From Panorpa germanica (Eukaryota; Arthropoda; Insecta; Mecoptera; Panorpidae): a DNA stretch of 64,000 nucleotides. Below the pieces are notes generated by a model that saw only the letters and a program-made list of their open reading frames with translations, was not told the DNA's origin and did no database searches. Positions within the stretch are counted from its first letter, which is position 1. Each line of letters opens with the position of its first letter. Positions 1 to 12,700 of this stretch are shown here, piece after piece. The stretch is from assembly GCA_963678705.1 (NCBI GenBank), contig OY783216.1:5642001-5706000 (forward strand), in the 5' to 3' direction. A program made the translations under genes and the position numbers.

Positions 1-3000
1 GTCGAAGTTCTCTCTGTCGGCTTCTCATTTACAATATCATTTTGCCTAAACGTCAAGTCGATGCTCTTCCCTTTTCTTGGTGGATAATTAATAGATTCTT
101 CAGTTCTAAGTGACTCAGTAGGAGAATTAGCTTTCTTTTTTGTTGTTCTTGTATCAAAGACATGGAATAAGTTATCACCATTTAAATGATTACCATTATT
201 GGATCTTGAATCACTTCGATCTACTGGCGTACTGATCAAGGCATCCAATAAAGCAGCACGAGATTCTTCAACCGTTTTATTAATGTCTTCATCGCAGGTT
301 TGCACGAGAAGGAGAATCAGACGCCTAACAGTTGTGTTGGAGTCAGCTTGCTTCATCACATTCATCAAAGCGTTGGCTGTACTGGCATTCAAGCTACCAA
401 ACATTTCGTTGGCTCGCTGTTGCATAGTTTCTTGGTAGTCATTTGTCCTCGGGAAGACATCGATGGGCGTAGGAGGAGTTACTAATGCTTTTCCTCTTCG
501 TGCTGAATCGGATGTGGCTGATGAGGACGAGCTTACCGAAGAAGTTACTCGTGTTATCACAGTTGGATTCGTTGGCAACACTGTGTTACTCGTCTCTTTG
601 TAAATTGTTGTAGTCTTACTATTTGTCGTAGACACGTGATATTTTGTTGAAGGTTCTTGAGTTGTTAATACAGATGACGCAAATCTTGCTGATATTGAAG
701 GTTGGAAAAGATTTGTTGTAGGTTGATTATAATTTGTTGTTAGTTTCTCATCATCTGCTACCGTTGACGCGGAATCATCTTGTAATAACGTCGTCTTGGA
801 TCGGTAGTTCAAAGGTAGTATCGTTGTAGGTAGTCCGTCAGTTGAATACACTGTACTCCTATCTTCAAATGTTGTTGGAATGTTGGTTGTTGGTTTACTC
901 AATAAGCTTTTACCTCTTCTATTTTCAATTCTTTTTATTAAAGCTTCTGTATCAGAGAGTGTGGTAGATTTCATTTCTACACTGTCATCAACAATTGTGG
1001 TTCTTTCATTAGATGTTGTGAACGAATCAACAACGGTTGTTTGTTTGTTGGGCTCAGTAACAGTAGAGGCAATGTCAGTGGTAGACATGTCTGTAAATGC
1101 AGTAGTAGAGTCTGTAGTACCCTTAGGTAAGTACGTGTTGGGACTGGGCGTTACTGTTTTATCTTCTATTTCAGTTAACTCTTGGTTAATAGTTAATGGA
1201 TCTAAAAATATTGTAGACTTCCATAAATCTCCAACGGTTGTTGATGTTGTCCACAAACTTTCCTGCACAGCCGTTGCGTACCTGTCTGGCACTGTTGTAG
1301 ACACTTCGTCTGTTGATTCACTTGCTGTTACCGATTTCATTGTGGTTGGCTTTTCTTTAATTCCCGACGGAGTTACGTAACTAGAGGATTGAGTATTTTT
1401 CTTATTATCTTTCTTTAATAAGTTACTATTTGATACAAATGATTGACTTTGTGCACTTTGTAAGTTTTCATTTTGTTCGTAAGACTTTCCTATTCTGTAG
1501 TTTAAAGCTACTGTGCTTGAAGGAAGCGGTGTTGTTCTAGGAGGTAAGAATTGTACACTTGGAGCTGATATATTTTGTTTCTTCATACTATTAGATTGTG
1601 GTGGGATCAGATCAATAGATGGCACAATATTTTCGCCATCTTTTGGTGTTTGTTCTGGTAAAACATCGCCCCAGTTGAGTGGAATGGCTTGCATATCCGC
1701 TAATGAAGTAGGGTAAGCATTTACAATTGGAGTACTGTTTTCATGCTTAACGCCATATCCGTAAGGGAGGGAACTGGTGCTTGTAGTCTTGTTGTATTCC
1801 GTGGGGAAGTAGTCAGTCTCGTTGTCGTCCAGCCAAGAGTCGGAGACTATAATAGTAGATAAAGTGGGAGAAGCTTCTGTTGTGGGATTCAGATTTTTGG
1901 GTTGCCGTTTACCATACGTTGTTGAAGATTTCTCTAAGCCTCTTGTTATTAAATTAGATCCGGGTAGTCGATCACCAGGTATAGAGCTTAGCAGCGCATT
2001 CAAATCAGTTGTCGATTCATCTGCCATTGTTGTGAAACTAGATTCCGTTGTAAAATCACTGTAGGTTGTTTCCTGTGAAGTTGTTGATTTGGTTACGTCT
2101 GAAAAATCTAAAATTTCCTCATCATTAGAGTTTAAAGGAGCATCTGTAGTCATCTGAGTAGCGGACGATTTTTCAATTTCATTACTCTTTACTGAAGGAG
2201 GTTCCGTAGGTCTTATTTCTGCTAAAACTCTTCTAAACGTTTCCGGATCTTGTAGATATGCAGACAGAGCATGGGTGAAGACCTGAGCTAATTCACGAAT
2301 CTGAGGCCCAGTTGAAATTGCAGAAAGGGGTCCACGACTTTGCTGCGATTCCAAATCATTATCGTTATTGTAATAGTAAGATGCGTTACTTGTTTTGCTG
2401 TCAAAATTTTCCTCTGACGCATTGTGAGGTTTTCTTTCTCGGAAAAGTTCTGCGTACTTATCCAACGTAGATTGACTTAGTTGCGCTGAACGTAAAACTG
2501 CGCGGTTTTCTTCTGACACGTATTCTATTTCCGTTGTGCTAGAAGGTTTGTGGTCAACTTCAGGTGCTTTAGTGACAAAATTATCGACCGCAGTTGCAAA
2601 GTATAGTGCAAGTGACCTTAAAGTATCAGGTCCGGAAGATGGTGGAATATTTAATCCAATTCTCTGGCCTCCTAAGTATTTTTCTGCATTCGATGTTGGG
2701 GTTGCTGTATCCAGTTCCAATTCTTGCAGAGTTCTAATCATGCTCATTGCATGCTCTGAAACAGGTGGTGTGATATAAGAAGACGGAGTTGGTTTGTAAG
2801 CTGTTGGAACAGTCACATACGAAGTAGGCGGCGTTACTCGAGATGAAGGTGGTGTAATATAAGGCCTTGGAGGAGTGACTCGAATTGAGGGATTATTAAA
2901 CGGCGAATATCTTGAAACATACGTGCCAGTACGCTTCGTATTAGGTTTAGGAGGGGTCACATAAGAGGAAGGCACAGTTGCGTATGGAGTTGATGAGACA

Positions 3001-3773
3001 ATGATTGGTGATGATGTCTCTGTTGTATAGGGAAGTTGGGTTGTGAGCTCTAATGCTTTTCCTTTCTTCAAGGAGTCATTTTTATTGTCTTTTGATAAAG
3101 GCGGTGGTGCAGCAGTTGTAGGCGGTTCTACTAACAAGTGTGAAATTTGTCTTGATACCGCTTTTAGGGTAGGCGAAATGCCTCCTCTTGAAGATGTACT
3201 CGATTTATTTCTTGTCTCATCTTTAGGTAATTTAAATCCTCGAGGATAGTTGGGCTCCTCCGTTGTTGCTCTTGTTGTAAAAGAATTAAAATTTTGATAA
3301 TATCCATAGGCTTGACGGTTTCTTGACGCAAATGACGCAGTCTCTGCTGGTATCTGGCTCTCCTTCACAGGTGTCCTAGACGTTGGCATTCTGTAGTTCG
3401 TCGAGTCCGTGTATTGCGGGATATTGACCCTCGTTGAATGTTTGGAACTTTTCCTTCGTTCGTTAGAGCTGTCATAATCGTTATACTCTCCGCTTGAATG
3501 TTCGAAACTGGAATATTGTCTTGAATTTGTTTGCTTCTTGCTGCCGCTATTTTGACTGTTGTTGTTGTTGTTGTTATTGGAGCGATTCGATTTCCTGATA
3601 TTTTTCTCGGAACTGTTCGATCTTGGGTTGGAATGTTCGTAGTTAGCAATTGAAGCCTCGGCACGATATTCTCTGGAGTCGTTTGATGCTATGTAAGGTT
3701 GGTTTCGCTGTTCCTGGATGTTCTCTTCCGGTCTTTGGTACAATGGAGGAGCCTGACCAGTTCCGCAATCAAC
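1..3773 (-). CDS. Exon 6: last domain cysteine, then a giant Thr/Ser/Pro-rich mucin-like region
   Basis: Acceptor TTTAG at 3774. The frame V-D-C-G-T-G then stays open for 1,257 codons to the window edge, with no stop. After the sixth cysteine comes an Asn/Ser/Arg-rich stretch, including a five-Asn run. Next is a block of repeated [YIV]-T-P-P motifs (plus coordinates about 2770-2960), then a long region rich in TTT-, ST- and TP-type runs that should be heavily O-glycosylated. Two less repetitive blocks look conserved: one around S-G-P-D-T-L-R-S-L-A-L-Y-F (about 2590-2650) and one around L-A-Q-V-F-T-H-A-L-S-A-Y-L-Q-D-P-E-T-F (about 2230-2300). Another near 270-460 has Q-Q-R-A-N-E-M-F-G and the pair C-D-E-D. 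No transmembrane segment is seen in the visible part. The product is >1,424 residues in total. Confidence 0.87.
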
Positions 3774-6700
3774 CTAAAGGAAGAAGGTCATGGTTAAAAC
3801 AATTTGTTTACATAGCTGTTTAATTTTGTTTATATATAATAATACCATACCTTAAACCACCAATCACAAATTAGGTCCTGTTGCTTGAAAATTGTGCCAT
3901 TTGGGCACAAAAATGAAATCTTTCTACCACCATCACATATGTGGAAAACCTGAAATTGTGTGATGCGATTATTGATAAACCATTAATAACTTTGTACGTT
4001 AGAGAAATAATTACTCTACCTGACAATTTGTGTCCAAATCAGCATGGTATCCACTGTCAGTACGTTTGCAGCTGAATCCGGTGTGCGGTATAGTAGGAAA
4101 TACTGGAAAATCTACGCCTGCTCTTCCCATGACGCCCTGGTAAACTTGATACTCCACTTCCTAGAATATTAGGTACATTTATCTTTCGTAGAACTATTTT
4201 GCTAGTTTAAGACGTTTACTACTTTGATATTTTTATAACTTTACAAGATATTCCGTGTAGAATTTTGCCCTAAATGTTGCAAAACCCCGATAAGGTTCTT
4301 GTTAGACATACCCTAATAAGGCATGCCTTGATAACGCCACTCGGACGTTAAAATTTCTATTTGAGAAGGATGTCAAGTTGTGTTAAGATATCGTACCTGA
4401 TTTTGATCGCTGTCAACTACTAATCCAGCAAGTCTTTTCCTGATTTTTCGAAGACCTGTTTCTTGTTCTCTACTGTTTCTGGATTCTGCGCTTTCTAAGC
4501 CGAACTCTTCATATCTCGCTGCTCCAACTTCTTCTGCAATTTCTCTGGGACTTCTTGTTAACGACCCAGCTTTCATCTAAATAAGTTTAATTGATTATTA
4601 ATAATAGTTATCTATTTTCAGGTCACACAGCGACGCTTTAATGATGGATTAAACGGTCTAACCAGAAATCTCGGGAAAATAATCCAACTAATTGGGTCAG
4701 ACATTAGGTTTTATTCCAACACAAAGAGGTCGTTAGAAAGGATAGCAATTTATGCCCACTCTATGGTAAATAAATGAACCAGTAAGCTATTGGTTATTTA
4801 CACACATTTGCTATTATACTATTGAGTACAATGGCTTTTGGTTAGCTAATTTCTACGCTATTTAAATGTAACATATAATTAAATAATCTGTTAGTCACAT
4901 ATTTGTGAACTGTAGAACTATTTTGTTACAATTAGTTAAAGTTGATGCATCACTCCAATAAATTATTGTAAATATTATTAACCTAAAACCTAACCTCAAT
5001 TCTTAACAAAATGTCAAATGAAATTAACATTTATACCGATTTGATGGCGAAATTTGTTGATAATTTCGTTTTGCAACACTTTCTTATGGTTGTTCATTTG
5101 AAATGTTGTGAAGTATGTATATTGTTTAGCGAAATATTGATTTAAAGTTTTAAATGTAATTAGCTTATTAAATATAGAATCTGTTCTATTTATCGGAGTC
5201 TATCATAAGGGTATCAAAACACCAAATTCAGATTTTTCCATTGTATTAGAAATTACATAAGTAGCATCATTAAAACCACAGTAATTCATAAACTAATGGT
5301 TGGAATCTCATGAAATTTGGACACATATTGTTTGAAGATTGATACAATTAAAAAATCATAACAATTTGTCAATAGTGGCGCCATCTATTATTGAGTGACG
5401 TGTTCACACATTTATTGATTCAGTCTGAAAACAAAATATCTCAGTGTTACTACGACACGGATAAGATTATCTTAAGATAGTCGTATCTAGCACAACTCGC
5501 AACTTTATTCAAAATTAATAGACCTAAGTTTAAAAAATCATTAACATAATAGGAATCCGCCAAATTAATTGAATCTTCTTTCATAATCCATTACATAAAT
5601 TTTTTCGAATGTTTTTTTGTCTGCCGTATTTTAATAAGCAGTTAATTTCTGACAGTTTATCTATAAAGACAGAAATTTGTAAAATTGAGGTAATTATAGT
5701 GAAATTAGTAAATGATGTAATAGATCGATCTCTTTCTTTCTTTCTGTACTTGTATATCTGTCCCGTTCTATCAACAGATTTCATTGTTTCTCTGTAAAGA
5801 TTCTCACAGATCACAGTCACACGATTTACAATTACATAGTTATTACGGAGTTGTATAATGGTGGACAGGTTCGGGAACATTGGATGAATATAGTCGGATC
5901 AGTGATATAATGGTGCGGAGGTGCCTTCTCTTCGAACAAGTGAAAATAGAAAATAACTTAGACACATAGCGTAAGAACAACCATCTAGAAATGTGAATTT
6001 GATACTTAATGCGGCAAATTAACTGATTTTAAACATTTATTGATAACCAAACATATTTTGTAACTGCTTACTTCACGTCTGTTAACTTATGACGACTTTT
6101 CAAAGCCCTATATTTCTTAAACTTGGCTATGTAAGTTTACACAAAACTATCAGAAGACTTTAAACAAAGAGCAAAATGGATAAATGGACTATATCTTGCC
6201 TAATTTGTAAAATAGAGGCCATTTGACACTATATTCTTCCGCCTTAAATAAATAAATTACATATCATTGTGCTTAATGGGCTTGTCTTAATTTCTATAAA
6301 AGTGTACTATATATTGATAAAGTGGGTTACTAGAAAAAATATTCAATTATTTTTTAATAACTCCTTATATGTTAAGAGATATTAACAATATAAAAGTCAT
6401 TTTTTCCCTTTAATTATTAAAGGGATTCAACGTTGTACACATTCCAAGTGCATGTGACATCACAATCCTTGTGTAAGGTTACCAGCTCATAAATCTCTGC
6501 TATATGTATTTATATATCAAAATATCAAATATTATTTACAGCTATTGCAAGGAACAAAAATTTTAATATTATGTCTGCCTTAACAGGGTTAAATAAAATA
6601 AAAACTTATTGTTCTTTGAGTTGACTTGATTATTTCGACTACCAACAGTTACAAAACATTAACACAGCACTGACCTACTCAACAAATAACTGACGTTAAA

Positions 6701-9700
6701 ATGTATTTCACGTCGTACAAATATGGCCGTCCATTTCTAGCGCTAAAACTACAATTTAAACTTTTAATTTTTCTATCTCCGTCAATATTTGGATATTTAA
6801 TAAAATAGACACGCCAATACACATTTATTAACATCATATTCAATCAACAATTGAAAAATCGACCACTAAAAAATGAGGACACAAGCCCATTACATACTAT
6901 CTATTCATTCTCATTTATTCCAAAAGAAAAAAGAAATATACAAACAAAACAGATAAATTGAAACCCCTACTGCTTATCTCTTCCTGCTACTCTGCCCTTT
7001 CTTCTCTCTATCTCCACACAATCTTCTTTTCACTTTTTACACTTTAAGGCTCACTCAGGAAGCGGATACGGATCCTGTTCTATTCGTACGAGTTTTAACG
7101 ACACTTCCCAGAGTTTCTTAGCGCTGGTTTCATCAAGGGCAGTTGCTCCAGGAGCGGTTACTTTCTATTTCCAAAAGTACTTTTCTGCTTCTTCTTCTCT
7201 TGATCCTCTCCCTTCATTTTCCCTAGTCCTCCTTCATTCTCATCGTTTCCTCACCTCTTGTCTTCTTTGTCTCTTCATCTCTTTGTCACTTTAGATTAAA
7301 ATCACTTCTACTCTGCGTTACTTTTCTTTCCTCGTTCCTTTTCTCTATTTCCACCATCCACCTCTTCCTTTCACTGCCTCCCTTTAATAACTGCACAATA
7401 TTCTTCTCGCTCATTACTTTTTTCTGACATGCAAACTTAATGTGCTCTAACGTTTGACAAGGCCTTTGCAGGGTTCATTTTCCTTTGAGATATTTTATTT
7501 GGTATGAAATTCGTTTGCTATTAATATTTGATAAAATATATAGCTAATAGAGATTATATCGTTGAAAGACAAAAACAATTATATATTATCAGAAATCCAA
7601 CAAACGAAAGAAAACATAACATCTGTCGTATGTTAAAACAAATAGGTTAAAAATGACCTTGATATTAATATTTATCTATATCTAAATATAACCATTGATA
7701 GACTAAACGTAAATTATATAACAAGCAAGGTCATTGGTCAAATGAAACTGATAATTACATGTTGACAAATCTATCAAAATATTTACAATGTTATGTAACT
7801 TATCAAGAAGTCAGAGTTCAAGATACCAGGATCGAACTTGCAGGGTCAGTGGTTTATTGACTTCTTCTTATTTATTACAATAGATAAATTAAAGTGACAC
7901 ATATATTAAATAATCATTAACTTGCCATATTTTTAATTTAATTGATTAACGTGGGTTCTATCACCGACGTTTTTCTTCTTCTTTCGATGTTTTTGTGATG
8001 TCATGGTTTGAAATATGTTGACACTATTATGCACATAATCTATTTAATTTAATAACAACCTAACCTAGAAAATATAGCTCTGGTTTTCGAATCAAACCCG
8101 AACACACTGCACTGTATCGTCAAGAAATTATATTATGTATTAAAGAAGTTGAATATCAAAAGAAGACTTCAAACATGCATATATGTCAAGTCATTGACAA
8201 ATAAAGTACATGTTACGATGACATTTGACAGTATAGAAACCTATAGAATACTATACATAACCTATAACTTTCAATAAATAGAAAATATGATGCAAATCAA
8301 TTGAGGCACTATGTACAAACATAAGTAATGTCTAATTTTACAGGAAAGGTGACAATCTTTCAATAAGATCATTAAATAATTACGTAAAAGTCGTTCATGA
8401 TTGATCAGCAGCGTATTCCTGTTTAATTACAGCATAAGTTTACAAAGGTCAGACAGTCTCCTGTAACTTGACCAAACCGGTTGGAATCTTTGCTGTACAG
8501 ATGCATGTCTGCAACAAGACGGAAAATAAGTCATGAAGATTTGTTGTTTTATCTGAATAAAATGATTAACTGACATTTGAGTGAACCACTTTCGCTACTT
8601 TAACAAAAACAAGAGTAAAAAACTGGTTCAATACGTGATGAGTATTATTTGTTGTTTGCAGAGGCTATCAAGATCGAGTGTAATGCCATCTGTATACCGA
8701 GATGTTAATTAATTGTTGTATGTTGCGTTATTATTATTGATATTTATTCGCCTTCGTTTAATGGTTATCTAATAACTATAAAATATCGCAGAAAGTTGAA
8801 GAGTAATTGTCTGAGGAAAGTCCAATTTATGTAAAGGTCACAATTATGGAATTTTAAACTGTCGCCAGTGATGTAGCCTATTGTTCATGATGTTATTTCA
8901 CAATGTATAAGTTAATAAAAATATATAAAGGACGAAATCAAATTTGATTATCTCTTTTCTATTTCAGACGTCTTCTCTATATCATTTATAGGACTTGTTG
9001 TATAGATAATGGTATTAGCGCTGTCGATTTTCTTTTTTCCTTTTAACACAAAACACTATTCCCAGTACACATTTGGTGAAGTGTCCTGTTTTGTGACGTT
9101 TCTATCACTATTGTACTTCAATGGGCTTGTGTCCTATGTCTTAATTTCTATAAAAGTGTACTATATATTGATAAAGTGGGTTACTAGAACCTCAAATGTT
9201 CAATTATTTTTTAATAACTCCTTATATGTTAGGAGATATTAACAATTAAAAAAGTCATTTTGTCTCTTTAATTATTAAAGGGATTCAACGTTGTACAAAC
9301 TCCAAATGCATGTGACATCACAATCCTTGTGTAAGGTTACCAACCTTACAGATCATAAATCTCTGCTATATGTATTTATATATCAAAATATCAAATATTA
9401 TTTACAGTTATTTCAAGGAACAATAAAATTTCAATATTATGTCTGCCTTAACAGGGTTAAATAAAGTAAAAACTTATTATTCTTTGACTTGACTGGATTG
9501 TTTGAGTACCAACAGCTACAAAACATTACCACAACACTGACCTACTCAACAAATAACTGACGTAAAAATGCATTTCATGTCATACAAATATGGGCGACCA
9601 TTTCTAGCGCTAAAACTACAATTCAAATTTTTAATTGCTATATCTCCGTCAATATTTAGATATTTAATAAAATAGACACGCCAATACACATTTATTAACA

Positions 9701-12700
9701 TCAATTTCAATGAACAATTGAAAAATCGACCACTAAAAAATGAGGACACAAGCCCATTATAATTCGCATCAACTTTATGTTCATTTGTATTCCGACATAT
9801 GGAGTGGTTTCGCCTTTTGTAGCTGATAAAAAGACATTTCATATGAACGACTGTGAGAAATTGAACTCTTTCATGACAAAAAAATAATCATAATAATCTT
9901 CAATATGACGTCAAAGTTACTCCAAAAAGTTTACTCGGTTCTATTATATCCCGTGTAAATTTGTATAATAAGAAATCAGTTTCGTTTAATTCTATCCCAT
10001 CTCGATACCACATAGTCTAATATCTGTGTAAATTAAATAAATAAACATGACAGTACATACTATGTACATGCAGCAATGTTAATATGCACAAATACCTTTG
10101 CATTTGCACATACATATGACATACATAGTATGTTTTACATCACAACAGCATATACAAAGAATATGCAATATACATGAATGTATATACCTTGAATATAGTA
10201 AGTATATCCAAATGTTTTCTGAGCAATAACATCACAAGACTTCTTTATTAAAATACAATCAAAAGTCAATCAATTTCCTTATTTGTTTTAATTGTTTTTT
10301 ATAATATTAATCATTAATCATCGCCGGCGTCTTATATAATTCTTTACAACAGTATACAACGTGATTGGGTACAGACGTAACATGAAGATATAGACAAGAG
10401 ACCACTCTCATCTCCCTTCTTTTCAACTTCTTCAGTCCAGTCCACTTCATCTCAACCCATAACCTGATCGACATAATGTTGTTGTTCTACTCTCTGAAGA
10501 AGACGATTGTATTTGTTTATAAAGACCATTCCCACATACAGTTTAATGGGGTTGTGTCCTATGTTTTAATTTATATAAAAGTGTAATATATATTGATAAA
10601 GTGGGTTACTAGAATCTCAATTGTTCAATTATTTTTTAATAACTCTTTATATGTTGGGAGATATTAACAATTAAACAGTCATTTTGTCTCTTTAATTATT
10701 AAAGGGATTCAACGTTATACAACATTCCAAAGGCATGTATCATCGCAACCGCTATGTTGCTATCTCTTTTATACAACAGAGCGTAAAAGCGATATATTCT
10801 TGACAGAACTCTGACAAGTTTACAAGTTACCAACCTTACAGCTCATAAACCTCTGCTAAATGTATTTATATATCAAAATATCAAATATTATTTACAGCTA
10901 TTTCAAGGAACAATAAAATTTCAATAATATGTCTGCCGTAACAGGGTTAAATAAAATAAAAACTTATTATTCTTTGACTTGACTTAATTATTTCGACTAC
11001 CAACAGATACAAAAGATTACCACAGCATTTCAAGTAAAAAATATAATTAAAACTGAATCAGTAGATGGGAATGATACTTTACTAAACACGAAACTAATGT
11101 GTGAAAGACCATGTTCTGTGCATACGGTATTGTCGGAATATTTTTTAATTTTTTTTTACACTGGTGTTACAGAAGACTTAGTCACGATTTCCTGAAGCTA
11201 CAGAGGTTAAGATGCTGCGATTGAAGTACTCGTACATCTTGAAGGAAGACCGAAAAGTTCATCTCAGATTACTAGTAACATATACCGAATCGCTGCTATT
11301 ATCCCTACACAAATAGTCTAGTGTTTCCAATGGTTTTATCAATGCTGTAAGTTGTTCGACAAAATAAGTGACTTGCAGTTCTTCGAATGATAACGTAAGA
11401 CGTTAGACAGCTAGTAGTTTCAATTTATGTATTGTTAGGAATGAACCAAATAAAGTACTTCAAAATTTCTATTTAAGAGTCGTTTTTAACGTAGGTCTTT
11501 CAAAAAGAGTGGTCATTTTAAATCAATAGAAAAACGCAATATTTCGATGACATTCAACAGATGTTGCATTTCATTATTAACCTCAGAGTTTGAACTTTAT
11601 ATTATAATACAAATATTATCACTTTTTACGGAAATAATGCATTTTTCTATTAATTTAAAATGACCGCTCTTTTTGAAAGACCCTTATATAGATCCTTTCA
11701 TCTTTAGAATACAACACCCACGTTATCTTTTCAACAATTATATTGCTTTTTAATATATATTTTAGGCAAACATGTGTGTGGATTTCATATCCTAATCGAC
11801 GAAAAAAACAGGTAGTGATCTTAATAAAAATAGATTTTAAAACGAGTTGTCAAATGTAAAACAAAACATCAAAACATCTAACAAGATAGGTTTTAATTAA
11901 TAGGCAGCACATCTCAATGGCTACACATAAACATAAACATAAACAAAACAGACGGGAAGTTAGATAAACAAGGAATAGCTGTCAATTTGTGTGTAATTGT
12001 TTAATCACCAAACAGTTAGAAAATCGCTACTTCACGAAGACGATTCACAATGATTTTATGTAAAGAAGACAATCACCATGCACGACGATAATTGTTGAGG
12101 AAGTAACGCGCGAAGAGGAAACTGTTAAGCCGGGAAGCAATATGGTTTTAACATTCTCTCTTTAAAGAAGCTGTAATCACGACATCCGGAATTATTGGAA
12201 GCTTGTACCGGTTCCGGAATACTGTAATACTGTTAAAGATTGTCGACGACCTTTAAAATGTAAAGTTGATATGTTGCTTGTATGTTAAGGTATTTAAATA
12301 TGCTTTTTATTACACGACTTTAAGCATTACATGTGTTTGATACGTTTAATGTCTTTCGGTAAATTGATAAGGATATAGCGATTTCTAACCAGTCGTGTAA
12401 TATCAACCAGTGTTATACCCTGGTGCAAAATCAACAAATGTATCACTGTCAAAAATATTCTTAATTTTATTACAAATTTAATAGACAAATGCTTATTAAA
12501 ATTAAGAACAGAGTATTACTTTATTTAAGATGAATTGTTGTCTGAATTTGTCATATAATTCTATGAATATGCTATGAAAATTATTATACCTGGATCTTAA
12601 TTTTTTTAAATACTTGGTTATATAATATGCTTTAGAACTGTTCTAAAATTTACCAAGGTTTTTCTAAGAGTGTAGTCTATAGAACGTATAACGCTACAGA

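Larger units (their letters stand above)
3774..4396 (-). other. Three short introns between exons 3 and 6
   Basis: Introns at 4161-4396 (236 bp), 3950-4019 (70 bp) and 3774-3850 (77 bp). All are GT-AG and AT-rich with a T-rich 3' end, and none contains a recognisable repeat. Their small size contrasts with the two upstream introns of about 11 and 19 kb, which took in most of the transposon insertions. Confidence 0.85.

Noticed and set aside
1..3664. Several plus-strand frames (for example 880-1380, 1513-1716, 1822-2064) and a minus frame at 3365-3664
   Set aside because: They are shadows of the long mucin-like coding exon, whose minus-strand frame is open across the whole stretch and joins in phase to the chitin-binding exons.
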